DNA of 64,000 nucleotides from Gari tellinella (GCA_922989275.2 OV277870.1:73149216-73213215); one strand, 5' to 3'; counted from the stretch's first letter, positions 12,101-24,499 are shown. The notes: generated from the letters alone by a model not told the origin. Translations and numbers: made by a program.

Positions 12101-14397
12101 ATTATACATTTGTTTCATAGGAACTGAGGGAACAGTCAAATCATTGACCCGAGGTAGCAGGGAAGACCTTGAGAACTGTTGCCCGAGGCCAACGGCCGAG
12201 GGCAACAGTTCTCAAGGTCTTTCCTGCAACCGAGGGACAATGGTTTGACTGTTCCCGAAGTAACTATCAAACAAATGATTTATTACCTGACTCTCTATTT
12301 AAGCCAGGCTGAATGAATGGCTAGATCTAGATCTAGTTATACAAGATTTGAACAACACGTATTTAGATTCTAGAAATGATCTTATATTTAATCTTAATTA
12401 AATTCAATACTAAAACTGAATGTGAACATCACTGTTTTGTAAAAAGGATGTCTACTATATTCATTTTTTCAATAAAGATTGAAATCATTATTGTTTCTTA
12501 TTCACTGAAATTGATTGACACTTTGTCGACATTACGTCATGTATGACGTGACGTCATTTATTTTTGAAACGTCATAATTTGTTTAAAAAAAGGAAGACGT
12601 TAGATCTGCAAGCGGTTTATCGATTTTATTCGGAGTTACTCTTAATTTTAGATCTAGAACTAAATAGAATTTTAAGGGGATTGTTCGGGAGAGACAAATT
12701 ACCCAATCAACTCCGCAAAAGGCTAGATCCTTAAACAAAAATCTGTATCATAAAGACGCCTTATTCGGTCTCGCGATGCAGAATTTTTTTTGCGCACCAT
12801 TTTCGCGCATGTAACAGTGCTATGTAACAGTCGACTGTTGCCCGCTGGCCTCAGTCTGGTTAATAATTGCGGGAAACAGTTAAAAATGCGTAATATTTAC
12901 TTAAATAGAGAGTCAGGTAATAATAAAAGTTGTCTATACGGTCATGTTAGAAAATCTGGTCCCACAGCAAGGGGAATAATTCTAGCCAAAAACTTTGAAC
13001 AATATTTCGTTCACCCTTTGCCACTGATGCTTCTGACAAAGTTTGGTTGAAATCGGGTTAGTGGTTTCTGAGGAGATGTTGTTTGAAAATGTGGACGGAC
13101 GACGGACACCGGACGACGGACGGAATGGTATCACATAGCTTATCCTGAGCCTTCGGCTCAGGTGAGCTAAAATATGTTGTGAATACCAATTACGAGCCGT
13201 CGTTCAAGTAACGAGGGAAACGACGTCGTCGTCTACGACGTCACATTGTTTATATCATTACACAAAAAAAGAAGAATATAGAAAACATTATCATATAGAG
13301 TGAAAAAAAATGTCATATAGAGTGACATTATTTTTTGGAAAGATGTAAAGGACATGCAAAATGGTTCATTGTTGGTCTATGGGAAATTAACATTGTATCT
13401 CAAAGTGAGGTGTAATAATGATAAGTATAACAACTTGATAAGAGTGAAGAAGTGCTGCTCACAGCATTACTTTTTAAATTAACAAGTTAATTATCTTCTT
13501 TCATGTAACAAGGTTCAACATACCAATGACTTCGGTGGTATTTGGTATCCTTCAAACTCAACACCTTTTTCGCAATAGTGGGGAAGCAACAAAGGTACTA
13601 CTGCTAAGTAACGCAGTGTCTCTAGGATCGCCGCCTCTATTAACACACAATCACGTCTGTCAGATATCGTTGGGAGTCTCTTTCTGCCCACCACCCTGTC
13701 CAGTTCAGCCTGGATCTTGGTTTGGTACTCGGGGAAGTTTAGCAAACACAGCCATAATGACGTTATAGTTGACAAAGACGTAAGAATACCTGAAGTGTAA
13801 ATATTACACCATGACTAGATTTATAATACAGGATTAAGTCAACGAACCCTTTCACTCTCAATGACGCCAAAAAGCGCGTTTGCAAACAGTTTTGGTCCTG
13901 ATCAGACGCCGCGTAACACGGCGTCTGATCAGGACCCAAACTGTTTGACACTCTTGCTGATATTTATTTAGTCATACAACCCATAAGCTTACTTTGAAAC
14001 GTGTCTTGTAGACAACAATACTGAAGCAGACGACAATAAAGCGGCGAGGGGCTGAATTTTTTTCCGAATCGTTTTATCATGAAAGGGTTGAATATTGTTT
14101 TATGTCCAAGGACATTTGCATGTTGTTTGTTTTTCTTCAATAAAAAAAACATAAAGTAAAAAATGGTAAGGTCACAAGATCTAACAATATTAGATAAGAC
14201 CTTCTTGTGAAACAGTGGTAGTAATAGTAATAGTAGTAGTAGTAGTATAGTAGTAGTGGTAGAAGAAGTATTAGTAGTAGTAGCAGTAGTAGTAGTTGTT
14301 ATAGTAGAAGTAGCAGTAGTGGCAGTATCAGTAGTTGCAGTAGCAGCATTAGTAGTAGGAGAAGCATTAGTAGTAGAAACAGTAGCAGTAGTAATAT

Positions 14398-14435
<38 letters not shown>

Positions 14436-17400
14436 CAAAAAGAAGAATCAGTAGTAGTAATAGTTGTATAGAAAATATATTTTTCATTTTCGTCTTAGTA
14501 TTAAGTGCTATCGTTTTATGCGTATAGTCAACTCTAGTAGTATAGGTATTAGTTGTTCACTGTTCTGACAATTGTAGTGACAATCGACATTAGAATCAAA
14601 TACATGTAGAAGTAAACGTATCCTACAAGTCGAGAAAGTAATAAAAATAAAAAAGACGATGCAGCTGTATAGGAATAAGAGCTTATACTATATATAAACT
14701 TCAGCAATGTTTGTTATCGAAATCACCGTTTGCAAGTTGATGATCCCTGCTGAGATCAGATTTGATTTGATTTGTTTGATTTTACGTCGCTTTCAACAGT
14801 ATTTCAGTCATATCGCGACGTCCAGCTAAATATAGGTGGAGGAAGACCCCAGAAGCCCTTTATGCACTGTTTCAGGCACAAATCGACAACTGGGTAGAAC
14901 CACCGACCTTCCGCAAGCCAGCTGGAAGGCTTCCTCACGTGAAAAATCCGAACGACCCTACTGGGATTCGAACTCACAGCGGTGAGGAGCTTAGTGATGT
15001 AAGTCACAGTGACTATACCACTAGGCGCAGCTGTCTCGTGCTGCACGAGGATCATGCTTATCTCAAGTTGGAAAGTGGACAACTATATAGATCCGACGTT
15101 ACCCTGTTATCTATTTACCATGATTATGAACTATTCTGTTCTAAAAATAACTCTGACAGGTCAGAAAAATCGAACAATAAAAAGATGTCAAACGCCCTAC
15201 CAGCTCCGACGGTTTCAAGAAGTAGCGCCATAATTCTTTCGTCTGTGAAGAAAACGTCTCGGCCTTCTTTCTGTTCCTTCAGTTGTTCGCCAATGAAGAA
15301 ATCCACCAAGCCTCTGACTTCACCTGGCTTGTATGTAGCCTGTTATGTCAATATACAGCTGATGTTGTAGTAAAGTGAGACAACACTTTGCAGAATTCTC
15401 AAAATAAACCAAGATAAAGTTCTTTAATAAGCACTATTCTTTGATAATAATTATTCATTGATGTACAGCGCTCCCTCTCTACAACGGCCCTCCCAACAAC
15501 GACTCCCTCCTTACAACGACACTTGCCACAGTTCCCTAAACAGGACAATTATGCCCAACCTATTCACGGCTGCAGTGTTGTCTGCTTAGAATTGTCGTCT
15601 TTTTTTTCGCAAAATTACATAATAGACATTTTGACAGAAGAAAAAAAACTAATTACGAGTGACAAACAGCTTGAATCCAGATCAGACGCCGCATTACGCG
15701 GCGTCTGGTCTGGATTCAAGCTGTTTGTAAATGTTAGTCAATTCCCCTCCCTATAACGACTTCTTCCGAACAACGCACACATTGTTTGTCCCCCATTGGA
15801 TGTCGTTGTAGAGAGCTAACGCTGTACTTCTAATGTCTTCAACCAAACTCACGTATGGAGCCGCACACATGTGCCCCTCTCTCAGGTCCCCCTCCCCCTC
15901 CCCACCTCCCCGTTTCTCACCGCATTTACTATCTTTTTCCGACATAGCTATTTATTTCAGCTTATTTGCAAACTAGTGAAAACTGTTCAGACGCCGCTTA
16001 ATCCAAACTATTTGACACTCATTTATTCCTTATGTCAGAATATTTAAATTTGAGAAAAAAGCAGTCGACAGTTGTTTGAATTTGATGGTGTCAGGGCAGT
16101 GAAGGGGTCAACCATTTCAAGGGTGAGGGCTTCTCTAATATGATAGTGATAGTGGTAACTTTGATAACTCAAAGGAGCGCAAACTAGCTTAAAGTACACT
16201 TGTGGCATTTTACGCAAAACTGTCGTACAGAGTCCGCACCAATAACTGTATAGTCTTACATTACACGTGTTTTTGTCACTGCAAAAACAGAGGAAGTTCG
16301 TCGTGATATATCCGAGACGTTTAACAATGGTCTGTCCTACCCAGCTCGTCGTCATGCGGTCGTTCATTTCCAATTTTTAAAACATTTTAACGTTAGCTAT
16401 CCCTATAGCCTTCGGCCTTCGAGGTCAATTTCGGTGCATCACAGTTTCCAACCATTATAAATCTTAAACCTTTTAAACGGTAGAACACAGATTATTTCTT
16501 CAATCGAAAATGATTGGGACAGGGTATCTAAATGTTGGCATGATACCAATCAAGTTTAGAGACTTGGCTTTTTCTGTCTACAGTATTTATAAAAAAATTC
16601 CCATCGCATAAAATAATTGTGGGTAAATTTCAAAACAGAATCGAGAATTCCCCAACCCCCTCCAAAGAAAGAAACTGCAATAGTTAAGTTCTAATCGATT
16701 AGTTAAGTTCTATCGATTAGTTAAGTTCTATCGATTCTAATATGACCGGATTTAAAAGAAATTCATTAATAAGGAAGTCAAATGGTTCATACTGATTTCC
16801 TCAGCGGATGCAGTTTTGCGACCTATAATAACTTTTCCCGTGGCTTTTATAAGAATCTAACACCCTACACAGGGCTGCCATAAGTTGAAATGAAAAATCC
16901 TAAGATTTCAAAACTTGTTTTTTTCAAGTGCGATTTTACGAATTTTACCACATAGCCTATTTCTAGCTTTATTGACATATGACTACTTAAAGCAGGTTGG
17001 AAGTCTGCTTTACTTTCAGCCTGCTTTAAGCTACCATGTACATGTATCAGCAGATAATTCACACACGCAATACATATTGACCGACCCACCATCTGACATA
17101 GAACAAACATTACATGAGACAAGACAGCAACATGATGAAATAAGAGTTACATGACTGGTTAAAGGTATATGGTCTTTACGGGCTATAGGAATAACGGAAT
17201 CAATTTCAAACACGTAACATGTGAATGCATGACGTCACGTAACGTCATTTAAGTTGATTTAACCGCGGGAGGAGCGGGTAGGGAAGAGCGTTGTGTACCA
17301 TGATGAGCTTGTTCTTTTTTTATAGTGACCAAAACGCGTGCCATGTTAGAATAATGGCTTTTGCATAAAACATGCATGAAACAGTATGGAACAACGTTCA

Positions 17401-19128
17401 ACTAGGAAAGCATAACATGGTGAATAATACCCGAAACAAAATAAATGAAAAACGAAAACCCGACAAAAAATAAATGCATACCTTTTTCTCGTAAAAGAAA
17501 CGCTTTGATATTGCTTGTTTAGCAATTGATGTTTTCTCATATGCCGCCTTATATATTCCGGGGGTAAAGCGTATAAACGGAAATGACGTCATAACCAAAT
17601 TGATCTCAGGAGTAAGTAAGTAATCACCAGCTTCGTCAAAATCCCAGAAAATGTTTACGTCTTTGTCGTCATCTTTAAGGTCGTGACCCCCGAGCTGAAA
17701 AAAATAAATATTACTCATCCTCAACCTTCCCAAACCATTTGGTGTAACTAGGAATCTTGAATGGTAAATATGTTTGTAAGAATCACAGTCAAACCTCTTT
17801 ATAACGACCACTAAAAGGAGGGCCTAATTTGTTGTAAGAAAGAAAGGTGGCAGCTTAAAGCAATGTGAAAATGAAACAGAACGTTCCATCGATCTGTTTT
17901 ATTTTCACCTTGCTTTAAGCAGCCACCTGTCTTAGACATCAACTAATTAATGTAATTCAGTGGCCGCAACAGAGAGGTTTTACTATAATTGTAGGAAACT
18001 CCCTTTTTATGGGTCTCTCAATGGATTATATAAATGTTCTAATTACACTGCCAATGCCGACAAACAGTTTGAATCCTGACCAGACGCCTTGTACAATCCA
18101 AACGTTATTACACACATGTCAAAGTTCCTAAGTCCAAAACGCATAAAATAACAATTTCCAAAAGTGAAAGCAGGCAAAATATATAAGCAGACAAGTTTAC
18201 GGCAGCGCCTGTGTAAGACGGGTATTTCCGTCATAATAGTGCCAGGGAAAAAGTTAAACTGCAAAGTATTCTAAACGTTTACAGGGCTTCCATAAATTGA
18301 CATAAAAAATCCTAAGATTTTCAAATTTGCATGTTTCAAGTGCGATTTTACGAATCGTACCTTTTCCCCATCGCCTGTTTCTAGTTTTGTTGATACGTTG
18401 CTGCTTAAAGCAGGCTGAAAGTAAAGCAGAGTGCGCCTTAAGGCGCATTCTGCTTTACTTTCAGCCTGATTAAAGGTACCGCATACTAGAAAAAAATCCG
18501 AAGATTTAGGAAAAATCCGGAGAAATGGCAGCACTGCGTTTAGTATATTATTTTCTTCCAAAATGTCACTTACTATAATGGACACGACGTTCGTTAGTGA
18601 TCGCCTTAGTAAAGCAACCATGTCAAACTCCTTGTCCTGAAACTTCTGGACTTTCTCTGCTAGATGTACAAGCTCTGACGTAATACTATCCTCGAACGCA
18701 TTTCTTCCCTCTCCGTACACATGGAATCCTTGTGCAAAAGCTTTCCGTAATCTCCCATGATCTGGTCCGAATGCCTGGAGACTGAAAGCTGTGCCTTGAT
18801 TGTTAAAATTAACGTATTTTCCGAAGAAAGTGTCGTTTCTGTCATTCATAAATGTCTTGTACTTATCACCAGTAAATGCCTTTCGGATAAGCTGTGCGCT
18901 GTTTATCACAATTATACTTTGACCGAACACATTTAGTTTGAATATATCCCCATATTGTTCGGCCAAATTAGAAAATATCTTATATTCTTCTCCCTTTTTC
19001 ATGTACGGTGCATATCCTACTAGAGGCCATCCTGTGGGTCCTGGTATTGGCTTGTGTTTTCCTGAGTCCCGTCTGAGAAACAAATATAATATGGTCAATC
19101 CAAGCACAATGTACAACAGTGCATCCAT
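8927..19128 (-). CDS. Cytochrome P450 copy B, complete six-exon gene, 505 aa
   Basis: Heme-thiolate monooxygenase. Exons 18574-19128, 17482-17694, 15201-15339, 13524-13789, 9595-9722 and 8927-9143 total 1518 nt with an unbroken frame and a terminal TGA; every junction fits GT-AG. Domain order: membrane anchor (residues 3-18), KPIPGP hinge (26-31), C-helix H124-x3-R128, I-helix AGILTS (302-307), K-helix ETLR (359-362), FRPERW (412-417), heme loop FGIGRRQCPG (438-447; C445 the expected iron ligand). About 505 aa is normal for a microsomal P450. Odd: helix I lacks the usual acidic residue before Thr, and the C-helix Trp is His. Introns of 451-3801 bp carry a SINE, a TAG microsatellite and several MITEs. 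Motif style suggests the CYP2 clan (CYP1/2/17-like); substrate and subfamily cannot be told. The open frame past exon 1 (to 18271) is intron read-through. Confidence 0.93.
9595..9722 (-). CDS. P450 copy B exon 5
   Basis: Residues 392-433 plus 2 nt. Starts VMANVWHVHHDE and carries FRPERW. Donor GTACGC. Confidence 0.92.
10254..10492. mobile_element. Decayed TTAACCCTTT MITE
   Basis: Starts TTAACCCTTTACTC and ends near GGGTCATGGGTAA. Internal AAATCAGGTTGAA arm and CTGCTTTAAGC arm of the family hairpin. In intron 4 of P450 copy B. Confidence 0.5.
10628..10876. mobile_element. 249-bp CAGTGGAGAA MITE
   Basis: Complete copy with both TACAGTGGAGAA ends and a perfect GACGCCGGGTnACCCGGCGTC core. In intron 4 of P450 copy B. 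Confidence 0.85.
10932..11044. repeat. Inverted repeat beside the 11.1-kb element
   Basis: Arms starting TAAATATAAGATG and ending CATCTTATATTTA, about 45 bp each with mismatches. Confidence 0.6.
11103..13170 (+). mobile_element. 2.1-kb non-coding element with subterminal inverted repeats
   Basis: Left end carries TTTTGCTCACCTGAG, right end its inverse CTCAGGTGAGCTAA just after a CCTGAGCC/GGCTCAGG hairpin. Inside are about five diverged 155-170-bp repeats (GGGCGGGGCC phrases near 11316, 11486, 11642, 11807, 11963), a palindrome (12129-12255) and a GGACGGACGACGGAC tail. The hairpin plus CTAA end recalls Helitron/Helentron termini, but no Rep/helicase is present and the flanks are not diagnostic. 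In intron 4 of P450 copy B. Confidence 0.6.
12129..12255. repeat. Long palindrome inside the 11.1-kb element
   Basis: Arms GGGAACAGTCAAA... and ...TTTGACTGTTCCC meet at GAGGCCAACGGCC near 12190. Perfect 23-bp outer inverted copies at 12280-12302 and 12901-12923 suggest a nested insertion here. Confidence 0.7.
13524..13789 (-). CDS. P450 copy B exon 4
   Basis: Residues 303-391. Completes AGILTS, carries ETLR at 359-362 and ends PPKSL. Donor GTATGT. Confidence 0.93.
13883..13947. repeat. GATCAGACGCCG hairpin
   Basis: 65-bp stem-loop CAAACAGTTTTGGTCCTGAT... to its complement, free of the larger MITE ends. In intron 3 of copy B. Confidence 0.8.
14219..14462. repeat. TAG/GTA trinucleotide microsatellite
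   Basis: About 245 bp of imperfect TAG repeats. Reads as poly-Val or poly-Leu in open frames, but is not coding. In intron 3 of copy B. Confidence 0.95.
14765..15062 (-). mobile_element. tRNA-derived SINE, V-type bivalve style
   Basis: Minus strand: B box GAGTTCGAATCCC near 14967-14979, then the conserved body with TGACTGAAATACTG and GCGACGTAAAATC near its 3' end. Resembles bivalve V-domain SINEs from memory. In intron 3 of copy B, same strand as the gene. Confidence 0.65.
15201..15339 (-). CDS. P450 copy B exon 3
   Basis: Residues 257-302 plus 1 nt, ATYKPGEVRG to LETVGA. Acceptor AACAG, donor GTAGGG. Confidence 0.92.
15466..15824. mobile_element. CAGCGCTCCCT MITE with internal hairpin
   Basis: Ends CAGCGCTCCCTCTCTACAAC and the complement of CAGCGTTAGCTCTCTACAAC, TA on both sides. 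The hairpin at 15663-15727 has a GACGCCGCATTACGCGGCGTC centre. In intron 2 of copy B. Confidence 0.75.
15900..17480. other. Remainder of copy B intron 2
   Basis: Holds a short AAAGCAGG/CCTGCTTT hairpin (16986-17030) and three AGTTAAGTTCTATCGATT repeats (about 16685-16738). A 109-codon open frame at 16044-16373 is not recognisable as a gene. Confidence 0.5.
17482..17694 (-). CDS. P450 copy B exon 2
   Basis: Residues 186-256, LGGHDLKDDDKD to FFYEKK. Donor GTATGC. Confidence 0.93.
17786..17985. mobile_element. CAGTCAAACCTCT MITE (pogo/Tigger-like ends)
   Basis: About 200 bp with inverted AAACCTCTnTnTnACGACCACT ends and a central TTAAAGCAAnGTGA hairpin. In intron 1 of copy B, close to exon 2. 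Confidence 0.7.
18414..18475. repeat. AAAGCAGG hairpin in copy B intron 1
   Basis: Near-perfect stem of GCTGAAAGTAAAGCAGAnTGCGCC with its complement; core of the 252-bp TTAA family. Confidence 0.8.
18574..19128 (-). CDS. P450 copy B exon 1
   Basis: Residues 1-185: anchor, hinge, helices A-C and the following region. The ATG at 19128 gives MDALLYIVLG; the donor is GTAAGT. Confidence 0.93.
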
Positions 19129-19845
19129 TGCCGCAAATGTCGTCCTTGATATGTACAGTATAGTGCGCTCGTATTGACCTGTCAGTCATGGACAACACAT
19201 AGGTCAGCGGATAAGTTGCTGTTTGTTTTGGTCGAATAGCATTAATCTCCGGTTATTGTCGGCATGTTCCGTCCAGTGATACAGAACTAATGTATACTGT
19301 ATCCATTATAAAGCGGTGACCTTACGACGGAAAGCCACCCGTTTAAACCGAGTTTACGAATCATGCAATAACCAATCAAATTACTCGAAAAAACAACATG
19401 CAATGGCATAATTAACTCAAAGCAAATTAAAGGTGTTAAAACCTTTTACCTTGTGGTGGTATAATTGGTGTTACTGTTTTATTTAGAGATGCTTAACCCA
19501 GCAGAAGTAATCAACTAGAAATTTGACAATTGTTCAAGACGGACATGGACTAATTACTAGATTTCTGTGATATAAGTATTTGCTAATGAGATCCGTCTAA
19601 GTCTCGCATTATCAAAACTGAATATTTTGAAAATCCGTAAATTCCGAAGGAATGCCTATCAAATGAAAAAATGTAAATACTGCTATGCAAATGGACGAAA
19701 GCAATCAACCAAAAATAACTTTATAAAATACACAAATATATACGTGATTATATTAAAATGGACAGTGGGAAAAATAAGCATGAAGTTATCTACTCGTCAC
19801 CAAAGGTGAGTAAAACGTGTGGAGCGACCACAAAAAGTGTGTATA
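19129..19845. other. 5' flank of P450 copy B
   Basis: Presumed promoter side of the gene. No TATA box or other element could be assigned with confidence. Confidence 0.4.
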
Positions 19846-20040
19846 CAGTCGAAACTCGATTCGTCGAACTCGCGTTAGTTCGACAAGCCCATATTTCAAA
19901 GTTAAAACGTGGCTAAGCCACGTTTTAACTTTGAAATAGGGATATGTTCGACTTAAGCGAGAACGACCTATCGAAATGCAACTTATGAAATGCTGTTTAG
20001 ACCGATATAAGCGAATTCGAAGTATCTAGTTTGGATTCTA
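19846..20040. mobile_element. CAGTCGAAACTCG MITE
   Basis: Starts TA-CAGTCGAAACTCGATTCG and holds a perfect AAAGTTAAAACGTGGC hairpin. Related sequence at 42267-42420. End approximate. Confidence 0.55.
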
Positions 20041-20547
20041 TTTAATGTCTATATGACAGGTGGTATATTGAGTCAGGATAACAGTAAAGCAAAACAGATG
20101 CTATATAAGTCTGCATTAAGAGGTCATATGATTGTATATAAATATAAACATACTATCATATTTTAGCGAACACAAAATATAGTTTTAACTTGAACTCTTT
20201 CGGCGCAAAATTATTTTTGAGTTTTTTACCCCTGCATCGTTATTGTGTCGTCTGCTTCAATATTGTTGTCTGCAATATAATTTCAAAGTTAGATTTCAGA
20301 GAGTATGACATAAGAAATATCACAACGAGTGTCAAACAGTGTTGATCCTGAACAGCGTAAAGCGGCGTCTGATCAGGATCAAAACTGTTTGCAAATTCGA
20401 CTTTAAGCGACTCCGGCGGTGATGGGGTTAAGATAACCGACAAAACAAGGTGTGTGTGAATTAAATCACAACTAGCATACATGTTACAATTTAGACATTT
20501 ACTTTTAAAGTGGGGATTGAGTGAACAATCAATATATTGAGTTTTGA

Positions 20548-20795
20548 CCCTTTAGTCCATGGTCTACTTCTAGTATTCAAGACAGTTGACCACTTAAAGC
20601 AGGTTGAAAGTAAAACAAAATAAGCCTTACGACGCATATTGTCTTATCTTCTTCCTGCTTTAAGTTATCTTCTGTTAGAATTTAGAAAATAACTACCATG
20701 ATATATATTCATGAGTGTATAAATACGACATATTTTATTCAGTAAAGGAATAAATAAATATGTTAAAATGCGTATATATGGAGTAAATAATTAAA
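20548..20795. mobile_element. Decayed TTAACCCTTT-type MITE
   Basis: ACCCTTTAGTCC start and the hairpin arms AAAGCAGGTTGAAAGTAAA / CTTCCTGCTTTAAG. Sequence diverged, limits approximate. Confidence 0.45.
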
Positions 20796-20799
20796 GTGT

Positions 20800-21450
20800 T
20801 CACATCTAGACGCGAGGGTAGTTACTTTTCTTATCAATAATTATACGGTATCATAGTTATGAGTTACGATGAACTATTCAGAAATTCAATTTTATGTCCG
20901 TTCCTTGAAACAAGAACGGATCTTTTCTCTTAAAACATCCAACCTTAGCGAGGAGTATAGTGGTCATTTATAAGCAGTGTGCCCATAAAGAGTACACTTG
21001 TTATATGCAAACAGGAGCCCTCTGATCAGGGTCTACAGTGTTCGTCATTTGGCAATATATTATCAATATCAACCCTCAATAGTAAAAGATTGACCAGACT
21101 GAATTCGTAACGAATCAACCCACAATAGTCAAAACTTGACCAGACTGAAAACGTAAACGAGGACATTAGAAAGTCTAGAAATTTCATGCTTTTTACTGTC
21201 AACAAACTCGCCAGAAACAAGAAAAATCGTAGTTGTTGGTCATCTGATGGTACAGTACTCTGACTATGAATGTGCGTAAAATCACAAATATTCCTTTAAC
21301 CAGGATACGAGTAACACGGGGCTGAACTTTTTTGTAAGCTATACATGATCCAATAGTATACCTGAGGCACTTTGTGCAATGACCTGTCAACGACTGTTTA
21401 CAGTGTTAGGTTTACCCTTGTTCTGCTATATACGCGTTTATACATTTGCG
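20800..21450. other. Intergenic, nothing recognised
   Basis: Only a broken GATCAGGGTCTAC hairpin arm near 21020. Confidence 0.4.
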
Positions 21451-21454
21451 AATA

Positions 21455-21658
21455 CAGTTAAACCTCTCAATTTGACCCCTAAAGCGACGGCTAATTGAAT
21501 GTATAAACGACAGGTGACAGCTTAAAGCAAGGTGACAGTAAAACAGAAAGCTCCTTAAGGAGCTTTCTGTTTTACTGTCACTTTCTTTTAAGCAGGCACC
21601 TGTCGTATAATCCTAATAATTGACACAATTTAGTGCTCGTAATAGAGAGGTTTTACTG
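21455..21658. mobile_element. CAGTTAAACCTCT MITE
   Basis: TA-flanked inverted ends and a central near-perfect hairpin AGTAAAACAGAAAGCTCC / GGAGCTTTCTGTTTTACT. Confidence 0.75.
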
Positions 21659-22676
21659 TATTTTGAATTCAGATCAGTCATATTATTGTTAGGCATTTAA
21701 GGTTCATGTAATGTGTCTGTACGAGAAAAAAATACCCAAATTTGAAAAGTTGCAATACTCAATAACTATACCACATTGGCTAAAAATATTTTCACACAGC
21801 ATAAATAAGTAGTCAATGAAAAGGAGCATGCCTAAATTTTCATTAATATAAGTGTACTTGTGATGTCAGAAGATCCAAAAGTAGCGAACTTGGAGTAAAA
21901 ATAGCCTCTTCAGCAGAATATATCAAATCACTTAATGGCACGTATTTTCGGAAATCTGGTAGAATACATACAAAGAACCCATTACATACTGGGTACTCCT
22001 ACACAGAATGTCTTACAAAAGTCAGAAAAAACCCTTGTAATTGGCCCTTAGAATACCCCATGCTTGATTCAAGGGCAGCCATTTGCATTTTACAAATTTG
22101 TAGAAGTTTGCTAACATTTAAAGTCCATTTACTCCAAATCTACAAAACCGATTGACAATTGTTATATACGTGCGGACAGAGAAAAGAACAAGCAATATGA
22201 TTGATGGAATGTCACTCACCCGAATCACTGCAGTTAGACAATATATCCGTTCAATTATATCAAGGTCACCGAAATATGTCATTTGTCGACTTTTCCGATT
22301 AATCCGCATTTTCTCAATTTTTAATATCCATATTTTCAACTTTTATTTCAGTACACTATTGTTGTTTGATACATAAACAATAAAATAAGTGCATTGCGCA
22401 TTACTTTCGATCATAAATTTCTCCGTATGTCACGATTCTTTAGCGGATTACTTGTCGGAAAGTAATTTCGTCCCTGTACAGCTGACCTTTGTTTCAGGAA
22501 AATCAACAGTTTGTCCCTTTAAATCACCTTTTTACACCCATTCAAGTATTCCACATCTTTCCGGCTATTGTAATGTTGATTAATATTTCACTTTGCATTG
22601 CGATCTCTATTATATAAAGCTTACATTGTTGTGAAACTATTCAAGCCTTTGGCAGGTACAGGGGTAAATGCTCATG

Positions 22677-22926
22677 TACAGTGGAGAATGTGTTATTCTT
22701 TCCCAATAAACGCGCTTACGCTAAAACTATTATTTGCAGTTCAAACAGTTTGGAGCCAGATCAGACGCCGGGTAACCCGGTGTCTGATCAGGCTCCATAC
22801 TGTTTGCCACCACGATAAACATGAAAGATCAGAATTGTCCAAAAGTTGTTATTTTCTACGTTTTAGTGCTTTGCGTTTGCGTACGTTTGCTTTTAAACGG
22901 GAAAGAATAACAGAATCGCCACTGTA
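22677..22926. mobile_element. 250-bp CAGTGGAGAA MITE
   Basis: Complete copy with the nested GACGCCGGGTnACCCGG hairpin. A 167-codon open frame at 22598-23101 merely runs through it. Confidence 0.85.
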
Positions 22927-23179
22927 TATACTATTGCACGAGTTGGACAAGGCTTTCTATGGTGTCCTAGTAGGGACACAACAGACGATTTCGTTGGGCA
23001 GAGACACACAATTCTTTTTTGTCCTTACTACTTTTTTCACGTTTATTCTGCTTCTGCATTTCACACATACACTCACATTAAAATACTGTAATAGTCCATG
23101 AGTATAATTATGCAACTACCACCCTGATAGCCTTACTTCGGTAGTTGTAAGAATTTAAAAACAATCATAAGGGCACAGA

Positions 23180-24350
23180 TATTTGAAAATTTAGTCAGAA
23201 ACAATCATATATTAATTTATCTGATGCTCAATTTGGTTTTCGTTCTAGGGGATCCTGCGTTTTACAGTTAATTGAATACATAGATGATTAGTCACATTAC
23301 ATTGAGGGTGATAGAATTTGGGAAAATATATTGTATATTTAGATTTTGTCAAAGCTTTTGAGAGCATTGTACATTAACGTTTTCTCGCAAAGTATCAGTA
23401 TTTGGTATCAGAGGGCCCGTTTTGTCATGGAAACGTGACTTTTTTACTGGACGTAGGCAATATGTATCTGTGAAAGGACCCTGGTCTGTTTCGTGGGAAG
23501 ACATTTTAAGTGGAGTACCCCAGGGAAGCATCCTGGGACCCATATTATTCATATGTTTATAATAAATGACCCATACCCCTGAAGTTATACGTAGTATTGT
23601 GAAATTATTAGCTTATGGTACCAAACTATACAACAAAGACATTAAGATTGATATTATCCAGCACGACTTAGATGCCTTACATATAGTCAAAGTGGCTGTT
23701 GCGTTTTAATGTGAAAAATTACAGAACCATACACTTTGGAAGAGACAACCAATATTATCAGTATACTTTGAACTTTGCGGACATTGAGTATGCTAGTGAA
23801 AAGGGGGATTTAGGGGTAATCTTAGGATTAAAAAGTAAGTAGACATATAGCTGAAAAAGATAACAAATCCAACAGTGTATTATCCTTAATAATCAGAATG
23901 TATGATTACATTTCGAAAAGCTATTTCGTATTTTTGTACAAAGCACTCGTCAGGTCAATATGTTAACACTATTATAATGTATTGTGGTATATATTCTTAA
24001 AAGAAGTGTTTAAAAATTATGTAAGCCTACCAATAAGCGTCTCCTGGATTGTCAACCTTACATGTACCGAAAGATTGGTTTTCAAAAATTGCTTGGTCGT
24101 CGACGAAGTCGTGGTGATATGATACAATGTTGAAAATTATTTTAAGAAATGGAGGATATACATATAGAAAGATTTTACCTTAAAAATATTTTTCGAATTA
24201 AAAAAACATCATTAAGTTTACAACACTTTTCACAGAGAATTATAAACAACCGGATCTCACTTCAGTTTATATAGAATTAAAAAAAAAAATTGTTGATACA
24301 TTTATATGCCGGATGAATTATTTTTGTAATCGAAGCTTCAATGTCATAGT
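23180..24350 (+). pseudogene. Decayed non-LTR retrotransposon reverse transcriptase (CR1/jockey-like)
   Basis: Scattered frames read DAQFGFRSRGSC, YLDFVKAF, then FTGRRQYVSV...SGVPQGSILGPILF (23440-23560, the conserved RT block) and LAYGTK in place of the catalytic FADD motif. Further on are GRRRSRGDMI and a FSQRIIN-like stretch, the thumb-side features of CR1/jockey elements. Several frameshifts and stops: dead copy. No 5' ORF or tail was located. Confidence 0.85.
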
Positions 24351-24499
24351 CATGTGTTTGTGCACTTCATTGGATTAGAATCAAATAGTGCATACTGTTT
24401 AATGAATAATTCAGTTGAGAGGGGTCGAAATGGAATATTCTTAATAATTAGAATGACCACACAGCATCTGGAAACAAACATCTACTTGATGGGCATTTA

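Noticed and set aside
14256..14487. Poly-Val and poly-Leu open frames
   Set aside because: Produced by the TAG microsatellite in an intron.
18271..18573. Extension of the exon 1 frame of copy B to 285 codons
   Set aside because: A GTAAGT donor at 18568-18573 matches the exon 1 end of A and C; the extension is intron read-through across a hairpin.
22598..23101. 167-codon plus-strand open frame
   Set aside because: Runs through a 250-bp MITE; similar frames occur at 26435 and 7957 for the same reason.
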